A DNA stretch of 64,000 nucleotides from Gnetum montanum (GCA_015680685.1 MNCI01000177.1:418949-482948); one strand, 5' to 3'; shown: positions 11,363 through 24,375, numbered from the stretch's first letter. The notes: generated by a model from the sequence alone, not told the origin. A program made the numbers and translations.

Positions 11363-12160
11363 GTGGCAACAAAGAAATCATAGCATACATTAGGTATTAC
11401 GGTATCTTTGTCAGGAAGTTGTGCTCGCGAAGTTATCCATCTTGTAAAGGGAAAATGGGTTATTCCATGAATTCCAACTACTTGCGGTGGATTTGATCAT
11501 CCCATTAAAGCAAAAGTTGCAATTGCCTCAAATCTTTTGCTGAAGTTTAAGGGATCCTAAGTTATTTTGTAGACTGATTGGTGCCTTTTCAGCTTTACAC
11601 CACTTCCAAATTATTAAAATGGAAAGTGGGGCAACATAGTGCATAAAATGATGGTTTAACATGATTTACAAATCCATGTGGATCTTTTGCTTACAGGTTG
11701 CCACTTAATATGTGGTATCAAAAACTGTGTAGGAAACATATTTCCTTACATTAATGATGCAGTATCATGTTCCTTTTTCAATGTGCAATGTAACATTTTG
11801 TATCAGAAAAAAAAAAAAAACCTTTTCCTTACAAATGAAAAATATACATTATACATGATTATACAATTGACATGCTACAGAAAAGAATAGAAGTGGAAAA
11901 TGGTGGAGGAAGATGGTGAGCAACCCGAAAGGAGAAATTGAAGTTTTACTTGAGAAAATACACTGTTTATTCCAAGCCAAATCTTAGAACTGCAATGCTT
12001 TAGTATTAGATCAAAACTCAAGGCTTTTAGGTCTACTAGGTGAATTACCAATTGCTTAATTTTTTAAAAATGATTTATTTTTATGTTTACATAATAATAT
12101 TAAAATTATGGTAAATTGTTTCTTTAACTTAAATTTGTAGCAAGTTAAAAAATAAAAAAA
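11363..12160. repeat. Segmental duplication, copy 1
   Basis: The segment matches 18796-19500 in the same orientation, with indels. The match starts at GGCAACAAAGAAATC and includes GTTATTCCATGAATTCCAAC, the GGATCTTTTGCTT and TAATGATGC blocks, and the GATTAAAATTATGGTA-like tail. Both copies keep CpG. It includes a poly-A run near 11807. On the minus strand both copies read as a similar short protein-like stretch containing VVGIHGITH (11400-11510), but with stops. Confidence 0.7.
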
Positions 12161-12481
12161 AATTAATAAATTTTAAGATGCATTAATAATTTTTTCTTAA
12201 GTAATAAAACTTATGTTCAAAGATATCTTCCACCATCTCTTAAATTACTTAAAAATAAACAACCAACATTATAGTTTATAAAAATTCACAAGGAACATAA
12301 TGATGTATAAGTCATACCTTAGATAATCGTCTCACTACTTTAGCCATTTCTTATTGGCTCAAGCTTCCAATATATCACTTGAAAATGTACAACTAAGAAA
12401 TATGACATAAGTGAAGATCAAAGATAGTATTAACATAAGGACATATTTTGAGAATGGGGTGTTGGAATTTAAAATAACTTT

Positions 12482-13230
12482 TTAATAATAGTTAATTAAC
12501 TTTCCTAGTTTTTCCTTTAAGGTCTTCTCTTGGACTTGCAACTTTGCCCTTTTGCTACTTGTTTCCTTTTCATGGAAAGGTAAATAGTCCTCATGTTTGC
12601 TAGTTCCTTGCTCTTCCTCCACTACCCCTTTGCTTGATTGGAATATGAATTCCTTTCCCTTCTTGGCATCACATTTTGGCTTTGATCTATTCAATGCTTT
12701 AGAGATCAATGACGCCACCCCATCTTGTATTCTAGAATTTGTTGCTTGGGAACATTTACCCGCTAGAAGGAAGGTTGTAAGTAACCCTTGCACATACTGA
12801 AAGAGAGGAGTGAAATCATGTTCTAAAGAGACATCTTGTAGCTTTTCCTACCACTTCCAAACAAGGTTTCTACGGCCTTGAGTAGACCCTGATAGAATGA
12901 GTAATGGAGCCTTTTGTTGTCCACCTTGTTCTTTACTTCTTCTTTTTTCTTGTGGGTATGCTTATTAATTTCATTGATAATTGCTTCTTAAATGTTGGAA
13001 GCCCAATCATAATAAGTGTAAATACTCATCAATTTTAATGGATCCTCTTTCAATTTTGTAGCAACATTCATCAATAAAGGACAATGTTTTACCTACTTTT
13101 CTTTCTCCTCGATAGCATTTTGGAGCATTGATAAACATATATTTGCACCAATAGTCATTCCAACTCACCATCTATTAGTTTTAGCTTTAGTTTATGCCAT
13201 GACTAAGAATTGAAAAAAAATTAATGAGTT
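12482..13230 (-). pseudogene. Dead coding segment of unknown family
   Basis: A minus-strand protein of about 240 residues can be followed through a few frameshifts. Its start region reads IGANICLSMLQNAIEEKEK near 13170, then LKEDPLKLMSIYTYYDWASN, then a basic stretch KHTHKKKEEVKNK, and a C-terminal part open from 12793 to 12482. The last part is lysine-rich with a possible nuclear-localisation sequence (KRAKLQVQEKTLKEK) and ends at a stop. The consistent protein-like character across frames suggests a real former gene. No family is recognised. A transposon-encoded accessory protein is the likeliest source in this setting. Confidence 0.45.
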
Positions 13231-15749
13231 ATGTTATTCTTTGGGTTATGTTTTAGGAGGTCCTTATGAGCTTCTAACACTAGCATTCATCTAAACTCAT
13301 TACAGCAATGATCTAACTAATGAATTATCATCTCTGAATTATCTTGGTGACTTCTTCAAAATCAACTTAGAAATTGATGAGTTACATCATTCTTTGCATC
13401 ACTCTTTATGCTTTGGTTATTGTGCTTATAAAAGTGATACAAAAATCAACATTATGAGACATCTTTGATGTCATTCTCTATATTCTTAACAACGTTTTAA
13501 CAAATGTTGGAGGAAATTAATGGTAATGTCATTTTCTCTCATCATTTCTTATCCCAAAATTCATTTCTATGATCCATTGTAATATTTTCTCAATTGATCA
13601 TGTTAATTTTTCAATCCTTCTGGCACTCTAAATTAGAAAAATCAGCATATCTTAGTGCTATAAGGTTGGCACTTGATCATCTTTTCAAAATATTTTGGCA
13701 ATCAAAGTATTAGATCATTTTTCAATAACTTCAATACACTCATCATTTTCAAATGATTCAATATTTTGCAACAACTTCATCTTCTTTATTTTCTACAATA
13801 TTCGACATTTTCACTAACCAATGTTAGTAGCTATTAGTGAAGATATTTGAAGAAGAATTTAGTAGAGATGTGAAGATTTGTAGCTCACTTCCTCAACATT
13901 AGTTCCTTGCACATCAAGTATATCTCTTTAAATCCCTTCATTCAACAATTTTTTTTATTTTTCCTATCGTCCTATTAATATAGATCTCTATTTTTACAAA
14001 ACCCCCATTGCCCTTGTTAACTTTAATGCAAAGGTTTTTAGAAAATTTTTTATATCCCTATACATGAAAAATAAAGTTACAATTTTTTCTTTTTTCATTT
14101 CATCATTGAGTTTTAATTATTTTGGATCCTTACATCTTATTTTTCTAATCATCAATCTTTGTAATTAATATCACTAATCATATTGTCTTTCATTTTAGCT
14201 ATGTTAATTATCTATGCATATCATTAAGATTATTATTATCATTTTGTTCACATCATAGTCTTGCTTATGTTATCCATTAATTCATCATTAAAGTATCACC
14301 ATTTTCTCCATCTCATTATTTTAACATTCATCATTTTTCAAACTCATCATTTTCATATGTTATTGCCATCTTCATAGTTTTATCATTATTTTATTTCATT
14401 TCATCATTTCTAAGCCCCCACTTGATTTGACAATTTACATTCAAACCATTTGTGGATGACAATGTTTTGTTATTATTGAGTGTTTCTTTCTTCATAGTTT
14501 TCAAAAAGTGTTATTCCATATGAGTTATCATGTAAAGATTGATAGTTCCCACCTTAAAACATAGTTCATACAATGACTAACAATAGTTACAACATATTAG
14601 CATTAAATACATAACATTTGTGATTTGATTAGATATGCATTTTAATGACATGATTAAAGTTTTACAATGCATAAGTACAAAATACTGAAAACACAATAAT
14701 AACACTTAAGAAAGAAAACTTGCAAAATGAAATGAGAGAGGGAAATAAGGGAAAACTTTGAAAACATCTTGTTTACATCTTTAAATGATAGATTAATAGA
14801 TAATGTTTTCATACAACTTTGAATAAAAACTTTGCCTTCTTATTAGCATTGCATGTTAGAATTACTACATTACAAAGAAAATATCTTCTTCACATTTTTA
14901 AATCATATTTTACAAGCCAAAGTTTTCATACAACTCTTCTTGAACAAATACTTAATACTCTTAACTAACTCACAACAAATTCTATATTGAAATTAAATAG
15001 TTAAGACCAAGTTATAAATACATCCTAATTAACTTCAACACATCTTAACTATTTTTCTAAGAATCAATTTTAGAAAACTAATAATATTGGTAAAAATAAC
15101 ATCCTATTAAATTTTAATGAATCACTAGAGCAGGAAAATTTTAAAAAGCAAATGACAATAGCAAAAATTAATAGAAAATAAGAAACAACTTCAAGGCAAA
15201 TAACATAATTATCATAGAAAAATTATAGCAATTGCTACAGCTCCTAGCATCCAAGTCTTCTTAGTTCAAGACTTACAATAAACGTGAATCAATGTTACAC
15301 AAGAGGAAGAAACTAAAACTTGAATTTTTTTAATACAATCTCTTAATGATGATGATTAAAACCACCAAAGTATCCACTTATATAGTATGCATAATACCAT
15401 GCTCACATAAAAGATAAATTTTAGAGTTACAATTGATAATTAAGTATGGCTTAAATAGATGTTTATGGTTACATAATCTTTTGCTCATATTATATGTTTA
15501 GATTTGTCATTATTAGACAAAGAACAAAAAATAATCTATCAACATGGTAGTTGTTGCAAAGAAGAGGTGTCTTATTCTTAAAATAATCAACATACCTTAC
15601 TATTCTCCATCTTGTTTATTTTAAGGTATTACAACTATGAGAAATTGTTGCATTTCATAGTTTACTAATTCAAGTTCTTTTTAGTGCCATTTAAAATTAT
15701 TCATAGGAATTGACTTAATTAACATATATACTAGATTTTTTAATATAGG
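13231..15749. other. AT-rich DNA, no gene seen
   Basis: The stretch 13.7-14.4 kb is rich in CATCATT words. I found no domain, no LTR ends and no tandem array with a clear period. It is probably old retrotransposon noncoding DNA. Confidence 0.4.
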
Positions 15750-16040
15750 AATCTTTACCAAAGATATCCTTCCTTTTTCCATTTGATCTTGAATGAAATA
15801 TTAGGTTATCCTAATGTTTTTCATCTTTGCATTCAATCTGAAATTCTTTAAAAAAAAAAAAAGACTACACTTTAGTTATCATAAACTATATTTACTTTCT
15901 TTACTAGAGAAATCCTTCCTTTTTCAATTTGATCTTGAATGAAATAGTGGTTTATCCTAATGCTTTTCATCTTTGCATTGAATTTTTGAGATTCCTTAAC
16001 AAGAAGACTACACTTTAGTTATCATGAACTATGTATACTT
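15750..16040 (-). repeat. Tandem duplication inside copia RNase H
   Basis: Two adjacent copies of about 145 bp (about 15750-15894 and 15895-16040) share CCTTCCTTTTTC, GATCTTGAATGAAATA and ACACTTTAGTTATCAT. On the minus strand they encode the last RNase H segment, so the dead gene carries this block twice. One copy has a poly-A run at about 15850. Confidence 0.85.
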
Positions 16041-18790
16041 TCTTTTGTTCTTCCCCAATGTTTTTAACCAATTAGTGTAGCCAAACCACTTCTTTGCTTG
16101 ATTGAGAAGCTATTACATACTCTTTCTCTATTGTCAATAATATAGTACAACTTTATCTCTTATTGATCCAGCTAATCACATCTATATTTATTTAAAAACA
16201 TATCCACTTTTGGATTTTTGGTGATCTAGATCACATCCACAAAGCCATGTAATCTAAAGGAATTTTTTATAATAAATGATAAAATTAATAGTACTTGCAA
16301 GACACCTAAGAGTTTTTTTGACACTCAATGAATGTTTCTTACTAGGATTAAATATAAATCTACTCACAACTCCCACTATGTATGCAATATTAGGCCTAGT
16401 ATATACCATTGCATTCATGAGATTGGCTACAATATTAACATAGATTATTTTTCTCATTTCCTCCATTTTTTCATCAATTCTATGACATTAATCCATGTAT
16501 AATCTCATCCTCAGAAATAATGGAGTGCTTGCTAGTTTATAATCATACATATCAAATTTTTCTAAAACTATATTAGTATATGCAAATTCATCCAAGCCAT
16601 AGCTTTTGACATTTTCTATCTTTTTGAATTTCCATACCCAAGATTTTTCTTGTAACACCAAGGTCATTCATCTTAAACTAAGATGATAGCTAATATTTTA
16701 TCTTAGTGATATTACATATTATCAACATATCATCAATATACAATAGTGATATCAAACAAGTTTGTAAATTTTTCTTTAGATAAATATAAAGGTCACTATT
16801 AGCCTTTACAATATTAAACCTTATTATTTAAGAATCAAATTTCTTATACCACATCCTAGGAGATTATTTCAACCCATACAAGGATTATAGAAAGTGACAT
16901 ACCATGTTCTCATTATTATTAACTACATAGCCTTCAAACTATTGTATTTAGATTTTGTCATCAAGACCTCAATGAAGAAATGTAGTCTTAACATTTATCT
17001 ATTCAAGTTCAAGATCTAAAGTAGCAATAAGAGACATTATAAATCTTATGAATATTATTAACTTTACCACTCATGCAAAAACTTCTTCATAGTCAATACC
17101 TTTTTATTAAGAGTATTCTTTTGCTACTAGCATTGCATTGTATACTTCTTCCTCTTTTACCTTAAAGGGCCATCTACAACCAACAATTTTTCATCCAAGA
17201 GAAAGTTCAACAAGTTCTCATATCTTATTTAGTGAATTTATTTCCTCACCCATAGCATTTTTTAAAGCTTTACTAACTTTTACATTACAAGCTTCTTGAT
17301 AGGTTTGAGGAGCATCACTAATATATAAAACATATGAATATAATATTAAGATGTTTATCTTACTCGACTTAACCTTCTTAATGGCTTATCTTCCTTTTGA
17401 GGTAGATGTTCCCTACCATTAGTTTTATCGTCAACTTGCTTTGCAACTAATCCTTGATCAATATCATAGTAAGCTTCTTTTGGAATGATTTTCTCACCCA
17501 CATCAGGCTAAGATGATTCCATAAATACTATGTCTTTGCTATAAACAATTTTTTTAGTACAAGGATTCTATAGCTCATATCCTTTAAGCCCCATGGTTAT
17601 ATCCAAGAAAAATATATTTATTGAATTTATAATCCAATTTGTATCTACATTCTTTAGGCACAATACAATATACAATACTCCCAAATACTATCAAATGATC
17701 TAATGAAACTTTCTTATTGAACCATATCTCTTATGAGAGTCTACCATCTAGTGATGATGAGGGTGTTTTGTTGATTAAGTAGTGAGCTACCATTATACCT
17801 TTTCCCAAAATTTAGTTTTGAAACCAACATCATTGCATATACATTGAGCTTGTTCCAAAAGCATTCTAGTCATCTATGTTGTAACTCAATCTTATTGAAT
17901 GCATGGAATGCATTTCGACATAAAAATACTATGAGTCTTGAGAAACTTTTCAAACTCATTTGAACAAAATTCTCCACCATTATCTATTCTAAGGGCTTTC
18001 ATTCTTTTGTTAAATTGGTTATTAACAAGAGCTTTATATTCCTTAAATTTATCAAAGACTTCATATTTGAATTTCAAGAAGTAAATTCATACTCTCTTAG
18101 AGTAATCATTTATGAATGATACATAATATTCAAAGTTGGTGATTGCAGCCACTAATATATGATCAAATACATTACTATGAATATGATCTAATTTGTTGCT
18201 AGCTTGTTCAGTACAAGTAGGAAAGCTCAAATGATGATGTTTTTCATTCAAGTAATGTTCATAAAGAGGTGAACGATCTTCGGCATTACGTTTAATTATA
18301 CCCTTTTCTTGAAGAATTTGGATGGACATTTCTTCAATATTCCTAAGTCTCCTATGCCATAACTTCATGGTGAATTTCTTTTTCTAAGCATGAAAGACCT
18401 CAATTTTATCTGCCACTATGACAACATCCAATTGATATAGCCTTTCACTTTCTTATTTAGATCATGTGCCTATGAAAGATTTTCTTGAAAATTTCTCCAT
18501 TTCTTGTTGCAAATAATACAAACAAGTGAAAATGATCAAAATTAGTCACAAATAATAATTTTTTTGTGAGCTTGGTAACATGATATACCTTGGGAATTAT
18601 AATTATTCCACCATTACAAAACAACTTTACTTTATCTTAGCCCTTGACTGTATAGGTTTCATTATTCCCAAGAAAATTTGAAGTAGGCATAACTTCATGG
18701 TATTTACTAAAACATTCTTTTCTAGGTTTAAAGCTATATGAAGTAGTTGAATCAAAATACAAATAATTACAACTAGCATCTTTCTCATTT
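15750..18790 (-). pseudogene. Ty1/copia pol remnant, minus strand
   Basis: Reading from 18790 down, the order is typical of copia. A pre-integrase segment (KVYHVTKLTKKLLFVTNFD near 18570) is followed by LWHRRLRNIEE and zinc-finger-like residues (18368-18087), then the integrase core KALRIDNGGEF (18000-17950). The reverse transcriptase follows, in pieces around 17160-16400, including the VYTRPNIAYIVGVVSRF block at 16466-16254. RNase H is last (16250-15750, EKEYVIASQSSKE). Many stops and frameshifts make it dead. I found no flanking LTRs. The upstream end abuts the duplicated segment starting at 18796. Confidence 0.85.
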
Positions 18791-18795
18791 AAAAG

Positions 18796-19500
18796 GCAAC
18801 AAAAGAAATCACAACATATTTAAAAGGCAATACGGTATCTTTGTGACCAAGATGTGCTCTGGAAGTTATCCATCTTGCAAAGTTGAAGTGAGTGGGTTAT
18901 TCCATGAATTCCAACTATTTGCAGTGGATTTGATCGCACCATTACAGCAAAAGTTGCGATGGCCCCAAAATCTTTTGGTAAAGTGCAACGGATCCCAAGT
19001 TATTTTGTGGGCTGATTAGTGGTCAGTGCACGCGGATCTTTTGCTTTCTTTCCTTCCAAAGTGCAAGTTGTCACGCAATCTGTCGTATCAGAAACTGTGC
19101 AGGGAACATCTTACTTTATATTAATGATGCGTTGTCACATTACAGATTTTCACATTTTGTATTTTTGTTTTATTTATTTATTTATTTATTTTAATGGAAG
19201 GAACATTTCTCACAGATAAACAACCTACGTTATTATGCAATCCCCTCACTACAGAAATAGAGGTGCATATGAGTCTGAGGAACGGATGGGAAACCCAAAG
19301 GGGGAATTAAAGTCTTACTTTAAACTTTAAGAAATCACATTGTCCTATTTCACTTGAAACCTTACAACTACTTTAACTAATGATCAAGTGAACTACCAAT
19401 TATTTAATTTTTTTTAAAAAAATATTTTTATTTTAAAATAATGAGATTAAAATTATGGTAGATTGTTACTTTAAATTTAAAAGTTTCCAAGAAATAAAAG
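18796..19500. repeat. Segmental duplication, copy 2
   Basis: This is the second copy of 11363-12160 in the same orientation. It keeps more CpG than the flanking copia and LINE DNA. It contains a TTTA microsatellite at about 19168-19193. It starts at the edge of the copia remnant. Confidence 0.7.
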
Positions 19501-21600
19501 ATAATATCAAAAGAATTTTGGTATTAAGAGACACTAAGAATTTTATCCAAGTAATAAAAGATGATATTAAAAAATACCCTTAACTTAACCTCTTTTCAAG
19601 TTACTATATCCAAGCTCAAATCTAGGTATTACCACCGAGAAACAAACTTCAATATTCTAATCCTACCTTACCAATTCCTATATTAATGCCCATTTTTAAA
19701 AAGTATTTTCAATATTCTCATCCTAGCCTGAAGATTGGTACACTTGCAAGTTGGTGATAAGTCTTATCATGTGGTTTATGAATGAAAGAATTTTGTGCCA
19801 ATAACCAAAGAACCTCTTTTAGAGTGGTTGAGTTTTGGCACTCACCTTAATAACCTGAAAAAAAGTAGCACTTTATGATTATTCTAAATAATAACAATGA
19901 ATATTACTACTTAAGCATTTTCTAAAAATTCATTGATTTGACAAATTGTTAGACCTATGTTGAAGTATCTTTTTACAAATATTATTACCTAAGTATTTTG
20001 TAAAAATTGGTTGGTTTGACATATCTATATGAATGTTAAATTAATAAAAATTTTAAAATATCCAAAAGGAAACACTCATCACATCATTGATGATGTTGTC
20101 CCAATGATAGCTAATATAATGAGTATAACCAATGGTAAACATATATCACAATTAGGATTAAGGAGGGACAATTCACAAATATCATAGTGTCTAAGAAGCT
20201 ATCAAAGTCACCTTTGGGAACAACACAAAAGAATGTGATTCCTCACATAAGATGCAATGCATCTTAGTATTCTCTTTAGCTTGAGATATATATAGACTTG
20301 TGTTTGGTTTGTTGGAAACTTTAGAACTAATTTAGCTATATATTTATAACATATATATCTATTATTTAGCTCCTAAAGAATTATTTTCTTTTTTAAATTA
20401 ATGAAATAATAAAAATTTTAGCCCTTAATTTTAGATTGGTAGTTAGCCATAATAATTCTCACTAAAAAGTCATCTCTTGAACCTACATCACTTTATTTGC
20501 TATGAAATAATCTAACCAATATATACCCATAATAATTCCTATTAAGAAAATCAAATCTTTACCCAACGTGGTAATTATTTATTCATTTTTTTTAACAAAT
20601 TTCACCCAACTAGTATTTAGCCTCTCCCACTAAAACTATGCATGTTTTAACATAAAGGATCATCACATGGAGCCTTAATGCTTATCCCACAATTAGTGGT
20701 GCATGTTTAAACATAAAGAATCAACACATGTAAGCTAAATTCTTATCTGTAGGGTCCTAACCTCTTTTAGTAATTATGTCTAAGCTTGAACCCATGTTTT
20801 GCAATATGAGAAATGAACACCTTACAATCACTCTAAATGATGATCTCCATGCATATTCAACATGGCAAATTAAAAATAATTACTAAGACCACAATTACTA
20901 AGACAAGTTGGAGATTTAATTGTATTGATCTATACTAGGTTAACATAGTAAATATTGAAAATATGGATGAAAATACATAATATGTTTAAAAACTAAGGAC
21001 AAACTGAAAAGGTGGATGAAAATAGATAATATGTTTCAAAGTTAATCAACAAGGAGCCATAACTTGTGAGGAGTGTTGAAGCTTTTATTTTGAGGCCTTT
21101 TCTTTTTTTATAGTATGGGCAATCTAACCAAGACTAATCTAGAATAGAGAGGGTTAACCATTGAACAAGATAATTGTATTATAAAAAATTAAATTTTTTA
21201 TTTAAAAAAATTGAAAAAAAGATTTACTACATCAGAAGACCCATAAGATCTATTGGATAGATATTACATTTTTATAAAATATAAAGATAGAATTTTCAAA
21301 TTGAACAAGCACCAATGGAAGCATCAAAAACAAATTATACATGGTGTTGTTGTAACATTATAGCATTGTCTCAAATGGGTAGTCATACCACAAAAAAGAG
21401 GCACATGTAACTCATCTTCAAGGGCTTTTAATTTGCGCAACCTACAATTCTAAGATGATGAAAACTTAAGCAAAGCTTGAGCATAGCACTTCGATACTTG
21501 ATAGTAATAGTAGCTAAGAGAGTGAGCTTATACATCTAACTTATTAGATCTAATACAATGTAAATAAAATTGTCTCTTACCTTTCACATTAACTCACATC
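19501..21600. other. AT-rich DNA, no gene seen
   Basis: No domain was recognised. The stretches 19580-19680 and 20757-20840 share a diverged sequence beginning TAACCTCTTTT and may be two old copies of one short repeat. Confidence 0.4.
20639..20752. repeat. Short tandem duplication, about 60 bp
   Basis: Two adjacent copies begin TGCATGTTTTAACATAAAGG (20639) and TGCATGTTTAAACATAAAGA (20699) and both end in CTTATC. Confidence 0.75.
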
Positions 21601-23640
21601 TATGTTATAATCTTTTGTTTGACTTATTAGCAAACACACTTACGATTTGCTAGACATGCTTTTAAGAGATATTTCATTTTCTCAACTATTACATCCCCTA
21701 AAAATACCAACCATAGTCTTGCAAATCCTCAAGAACTGCTTTAGAGAATTTGTCTTACCTTGAGATGTACAAGTTATGAGTGTATGTAATGAATTGGTAT
21801 AAGACTTCTGCTTCTAAAGGTCATAAATCATATTCTTATAATTGAGGAAAGTGTTTGCATCTTCACCTTTAACTCATCAAGAAGAAAAGCTTTTTGTACT
21901 CTTTCAATATCTTTCTAAAGTTTAGCACTGAGTCCAAGTCCCCTAACAACCCATTTATATAATACAATAGGATAAATGATAATCTAAAAAATTATTCTTT
22001 TAGCCTTCCAAGCCTAGAGGCCTAAATCCTTGTACTTGTTTCTGAAAGCATACAGAGCCTTCAAACCTTCTATTATTTTTTATACACTTTTCCACATAAT
22101 TCTTCATATAAATGAAACCCAAACATTTTAAAAAAAAATCTACTATTTGTACATTGGTACCTGTAAAATGAAAGTTATAATAGTTATTTCTTATACCCCA
22201 AATCATCAATTTGGTTTTATCTACATTCACTTGAAGATCATATTAATGACCACATGTAATTCTTCATATAAATAAGACCTAAATATTTAAAAGAATCTAC
22301 TATTTGCATATTGGTACCTCCAAAATAGAAGTTATAATAGCTATTTTTTATACCCCAAATCATCAACTTGGGTTTATCAATATTTACTTGAAGACTATAT
22401 GAATGACAATAATTTTCTAAAATTTGCAACATGTTTTGCATACCTTTTGTAGTAGTGAAGATCAAGGCAGCATCATCTACATGTAATAGAAGATTCACTG
22501 TTTGAGATACAATTTTGATAACATGACTATCTTACCCATTGTACAACCATTCCTACATTTTATCAATAAAGATAGCAATGAGAGTTGTAGAAAGTGGACA
22601 ACACTGCTTAACTCTAATTTTACCCTAAAGTGGAAATTTTTTCTTTGAATTACTATTTGTAACTTTAATAATCACTTCCTCATAAATCCTTAAGTTGTTA
22701 CAATCATGTTTGAAGGGAGGCTAATTTTATGCAAGCACAACCATAGTTTTGTATGAATCACTCAATCATATGCTTTTGCAAAATCAATAAGACATATAAA
22801 ACCTTTTTTATTTTTACAAATTCCATGTAGTGTTTAAGAGTAACTAAGTAATCAATAGTATAGTGATTTTTTTCTAAAACCTACATGACATCTTGCCTTG
22901 ACCTAGTTACCTTCATCCCAAGACTTGATTCTCTTTCCTAGTAAAGTGTCCAACAACTTAGCAAAACTATTCTCATAATGATCATTCAATAAATTTTCAA
23001 ACTGTTTTTATTAGAAAACAAGCTAGTTTTACTAGTTTTCTAATGTTTATTTAATCTTTGCTCCATTACTAATTTCAATTTGTGCCAAATTTCTCTACAA
23101 ATAGCATGTCCTTCCTAGTTTAATAATTCTGCATATAAATTATTTGAATCTACAACTTTGCTAGATGCTAACTTTTTAATACCCTTTGTAACTTCCTCAA
23201 GAGTAAATTGGAGAGATGCTTATTGTACAATAGTATTAGAATTATCATCTTGTCTTGTAAATAGCTTACTATAAAATGAGAAAATATCTTGAAAAGAAAA
23301 ATTAAATAGTAAAAGGATTTATGATGAAAACATTACCAAAACTATCTAGGTTTCGTTTTAATGGTGTAAGCAAAAGATTCTTGTTGTTCCCTGATAAATT
23401 TCCTTATTTTGGTTCTAATCAAACATTCATATAAGTTAACTAAACTTTTTTTAACTCTTATTTGCATTTTTAATATTTTGCCTAGCCTACATGTAATCCT
23501 TATCAAACTAAGTCTTCTAAAAACCTTCTTATTGTGAATGCACAACTTTCTTATGTGTTGTAAGAAAAATTTATTCAAGCTTCTTATCTCACCTTTCAAG
23601 AGCCCATTTGTTATGTGTTGCATTCATATATTTCTTATTG
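21600..23640 (-). pseudogene. Non-LTR retrotransposon (LINE) reverse transcriptase remnant
   Basis: On the minus strand, from 23623 down, there is a basic pre-RT region (23623-23342). RT blocks follow: CHVGFRKKS near 22890 and GFICLIDFAKAYD near 22790, then a VxQGCPLS-like block near 22620. The catalytic region LLHVDDAALIF (22498-22460) replaces the usual YADD with HVDD. The following NIDKPKLMIWG and DSFKYLGLIY match the NxxKTKxM and FKYLG motifs of LINEs. Stops and frameshifts are frequent. A C-terminal part probably runs to about 21600. The motif set does not look like angiosperm L1 or RTE. The element is 5'-truncated and inactive. Confidence 0.75.
22091..22415 (-). repeat. 160-bp tandem duplication inside the LINE RT
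   Basis: Copies begin near 22091 and 22251 and share TTCTTCATATAAAT, CATTGGTACCT and ATACCCCAAATCATCAA. Both encode the NxDKxKLMIWG to YLGxIYMKNY segment, which explains the two similar frames at 22000-22230 and 22238-22498. Confidence 0.85.
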
Positions 23641-24370
23641 ATTGGTGGGGTGACTTTGTATTGACATTTTTTCCTATCCTTATTTTTTTGTTATCTAAGA
23701 AGCAATTGGAATTTGCAACAAAAACTCAACATGATGATGGTAAGACGCCACTAAATCTTCTCGAATTTTCAACTTCTTCATAAAATCATTATCTTCATAA
23801 GAATGTAAAAGAAAATCAATGCAAAAGTTACCTTGATATCCTGTAAAATTAAATGATGAAGATTAAGATAATCTAGCAAGTCCATTGCAAATTAGAAGAT
23901 AAAAAATATTCGATTCTAATAATTGTTGACTCATCTTATTAATGAGAAAGAGAGTTTATTAAATAACTATGATATTTTCATTATTTAGATGGGTTTTCAA
24001 TTATTTCTAGGCTTGTTGAAAAGCTATATTTGTGATCTATCTACCCATAAAATTTCAAATTAATTAAATATCATTTATTTAATCAAAGATAACTCAAAGT
24101 ATAACCTCTTAAAATTGAATGATTTTTAAAAGTTCTTTGCCTAAATAAATGTAACTTAAATTAAATCTTTAATTTAACTTGTGCTAATCATCTAGGATGG
24201 TTTTTGAATATTAAAATTAATAAATGTTAATAGAAATAATAAGATAATGATGACAATTAATAAATGCTAATAGAGTGTGATGATGAGAGAAAGAATGTTG
24301 AAAGTAATGAAGACAATGGTGAGGTGATGAAGATGAGAGAGTAATAAATTATTGACAATAATATTTTTTT
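23641..24370. other. AT-rich flank of element A1, no gene seen
   Basis: The first part may be the LINE's upstream region (minus). The end, rich in GATGAAGA/GATGAG words, is the target DNA into which element A1 inserted. Confidence 0.4.
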
Positions 24371-24375
24371 AAAAT

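Larger units (their letters stand above)
9870..12160. other. CpG-retaining low-copy segment with candidate gene pieces
   Basis: CpG is visibly more common from about 9.87 to 11.7 kb (for example at 10085-10260 and 11050-11470) than in flanking repeat DNA. This suggests a segment that was not heavily methylated, as expected of genic DNA. Possible minus-strand splice signals are present, such as GTAAGTATCC near 10440 and GTAAGCAAAAG near 11699. No continuous protein of a known family was recognised. The right part, 11363-12160, has a second copy at 18796-19500. Confidence 0.4.

Noticed and set aside
11678-11890. 70-codon frame with a lysine run
   Set aside because: The lysines come from a poly-A run, and the frame is not kept in the duplicate at 19 kb.
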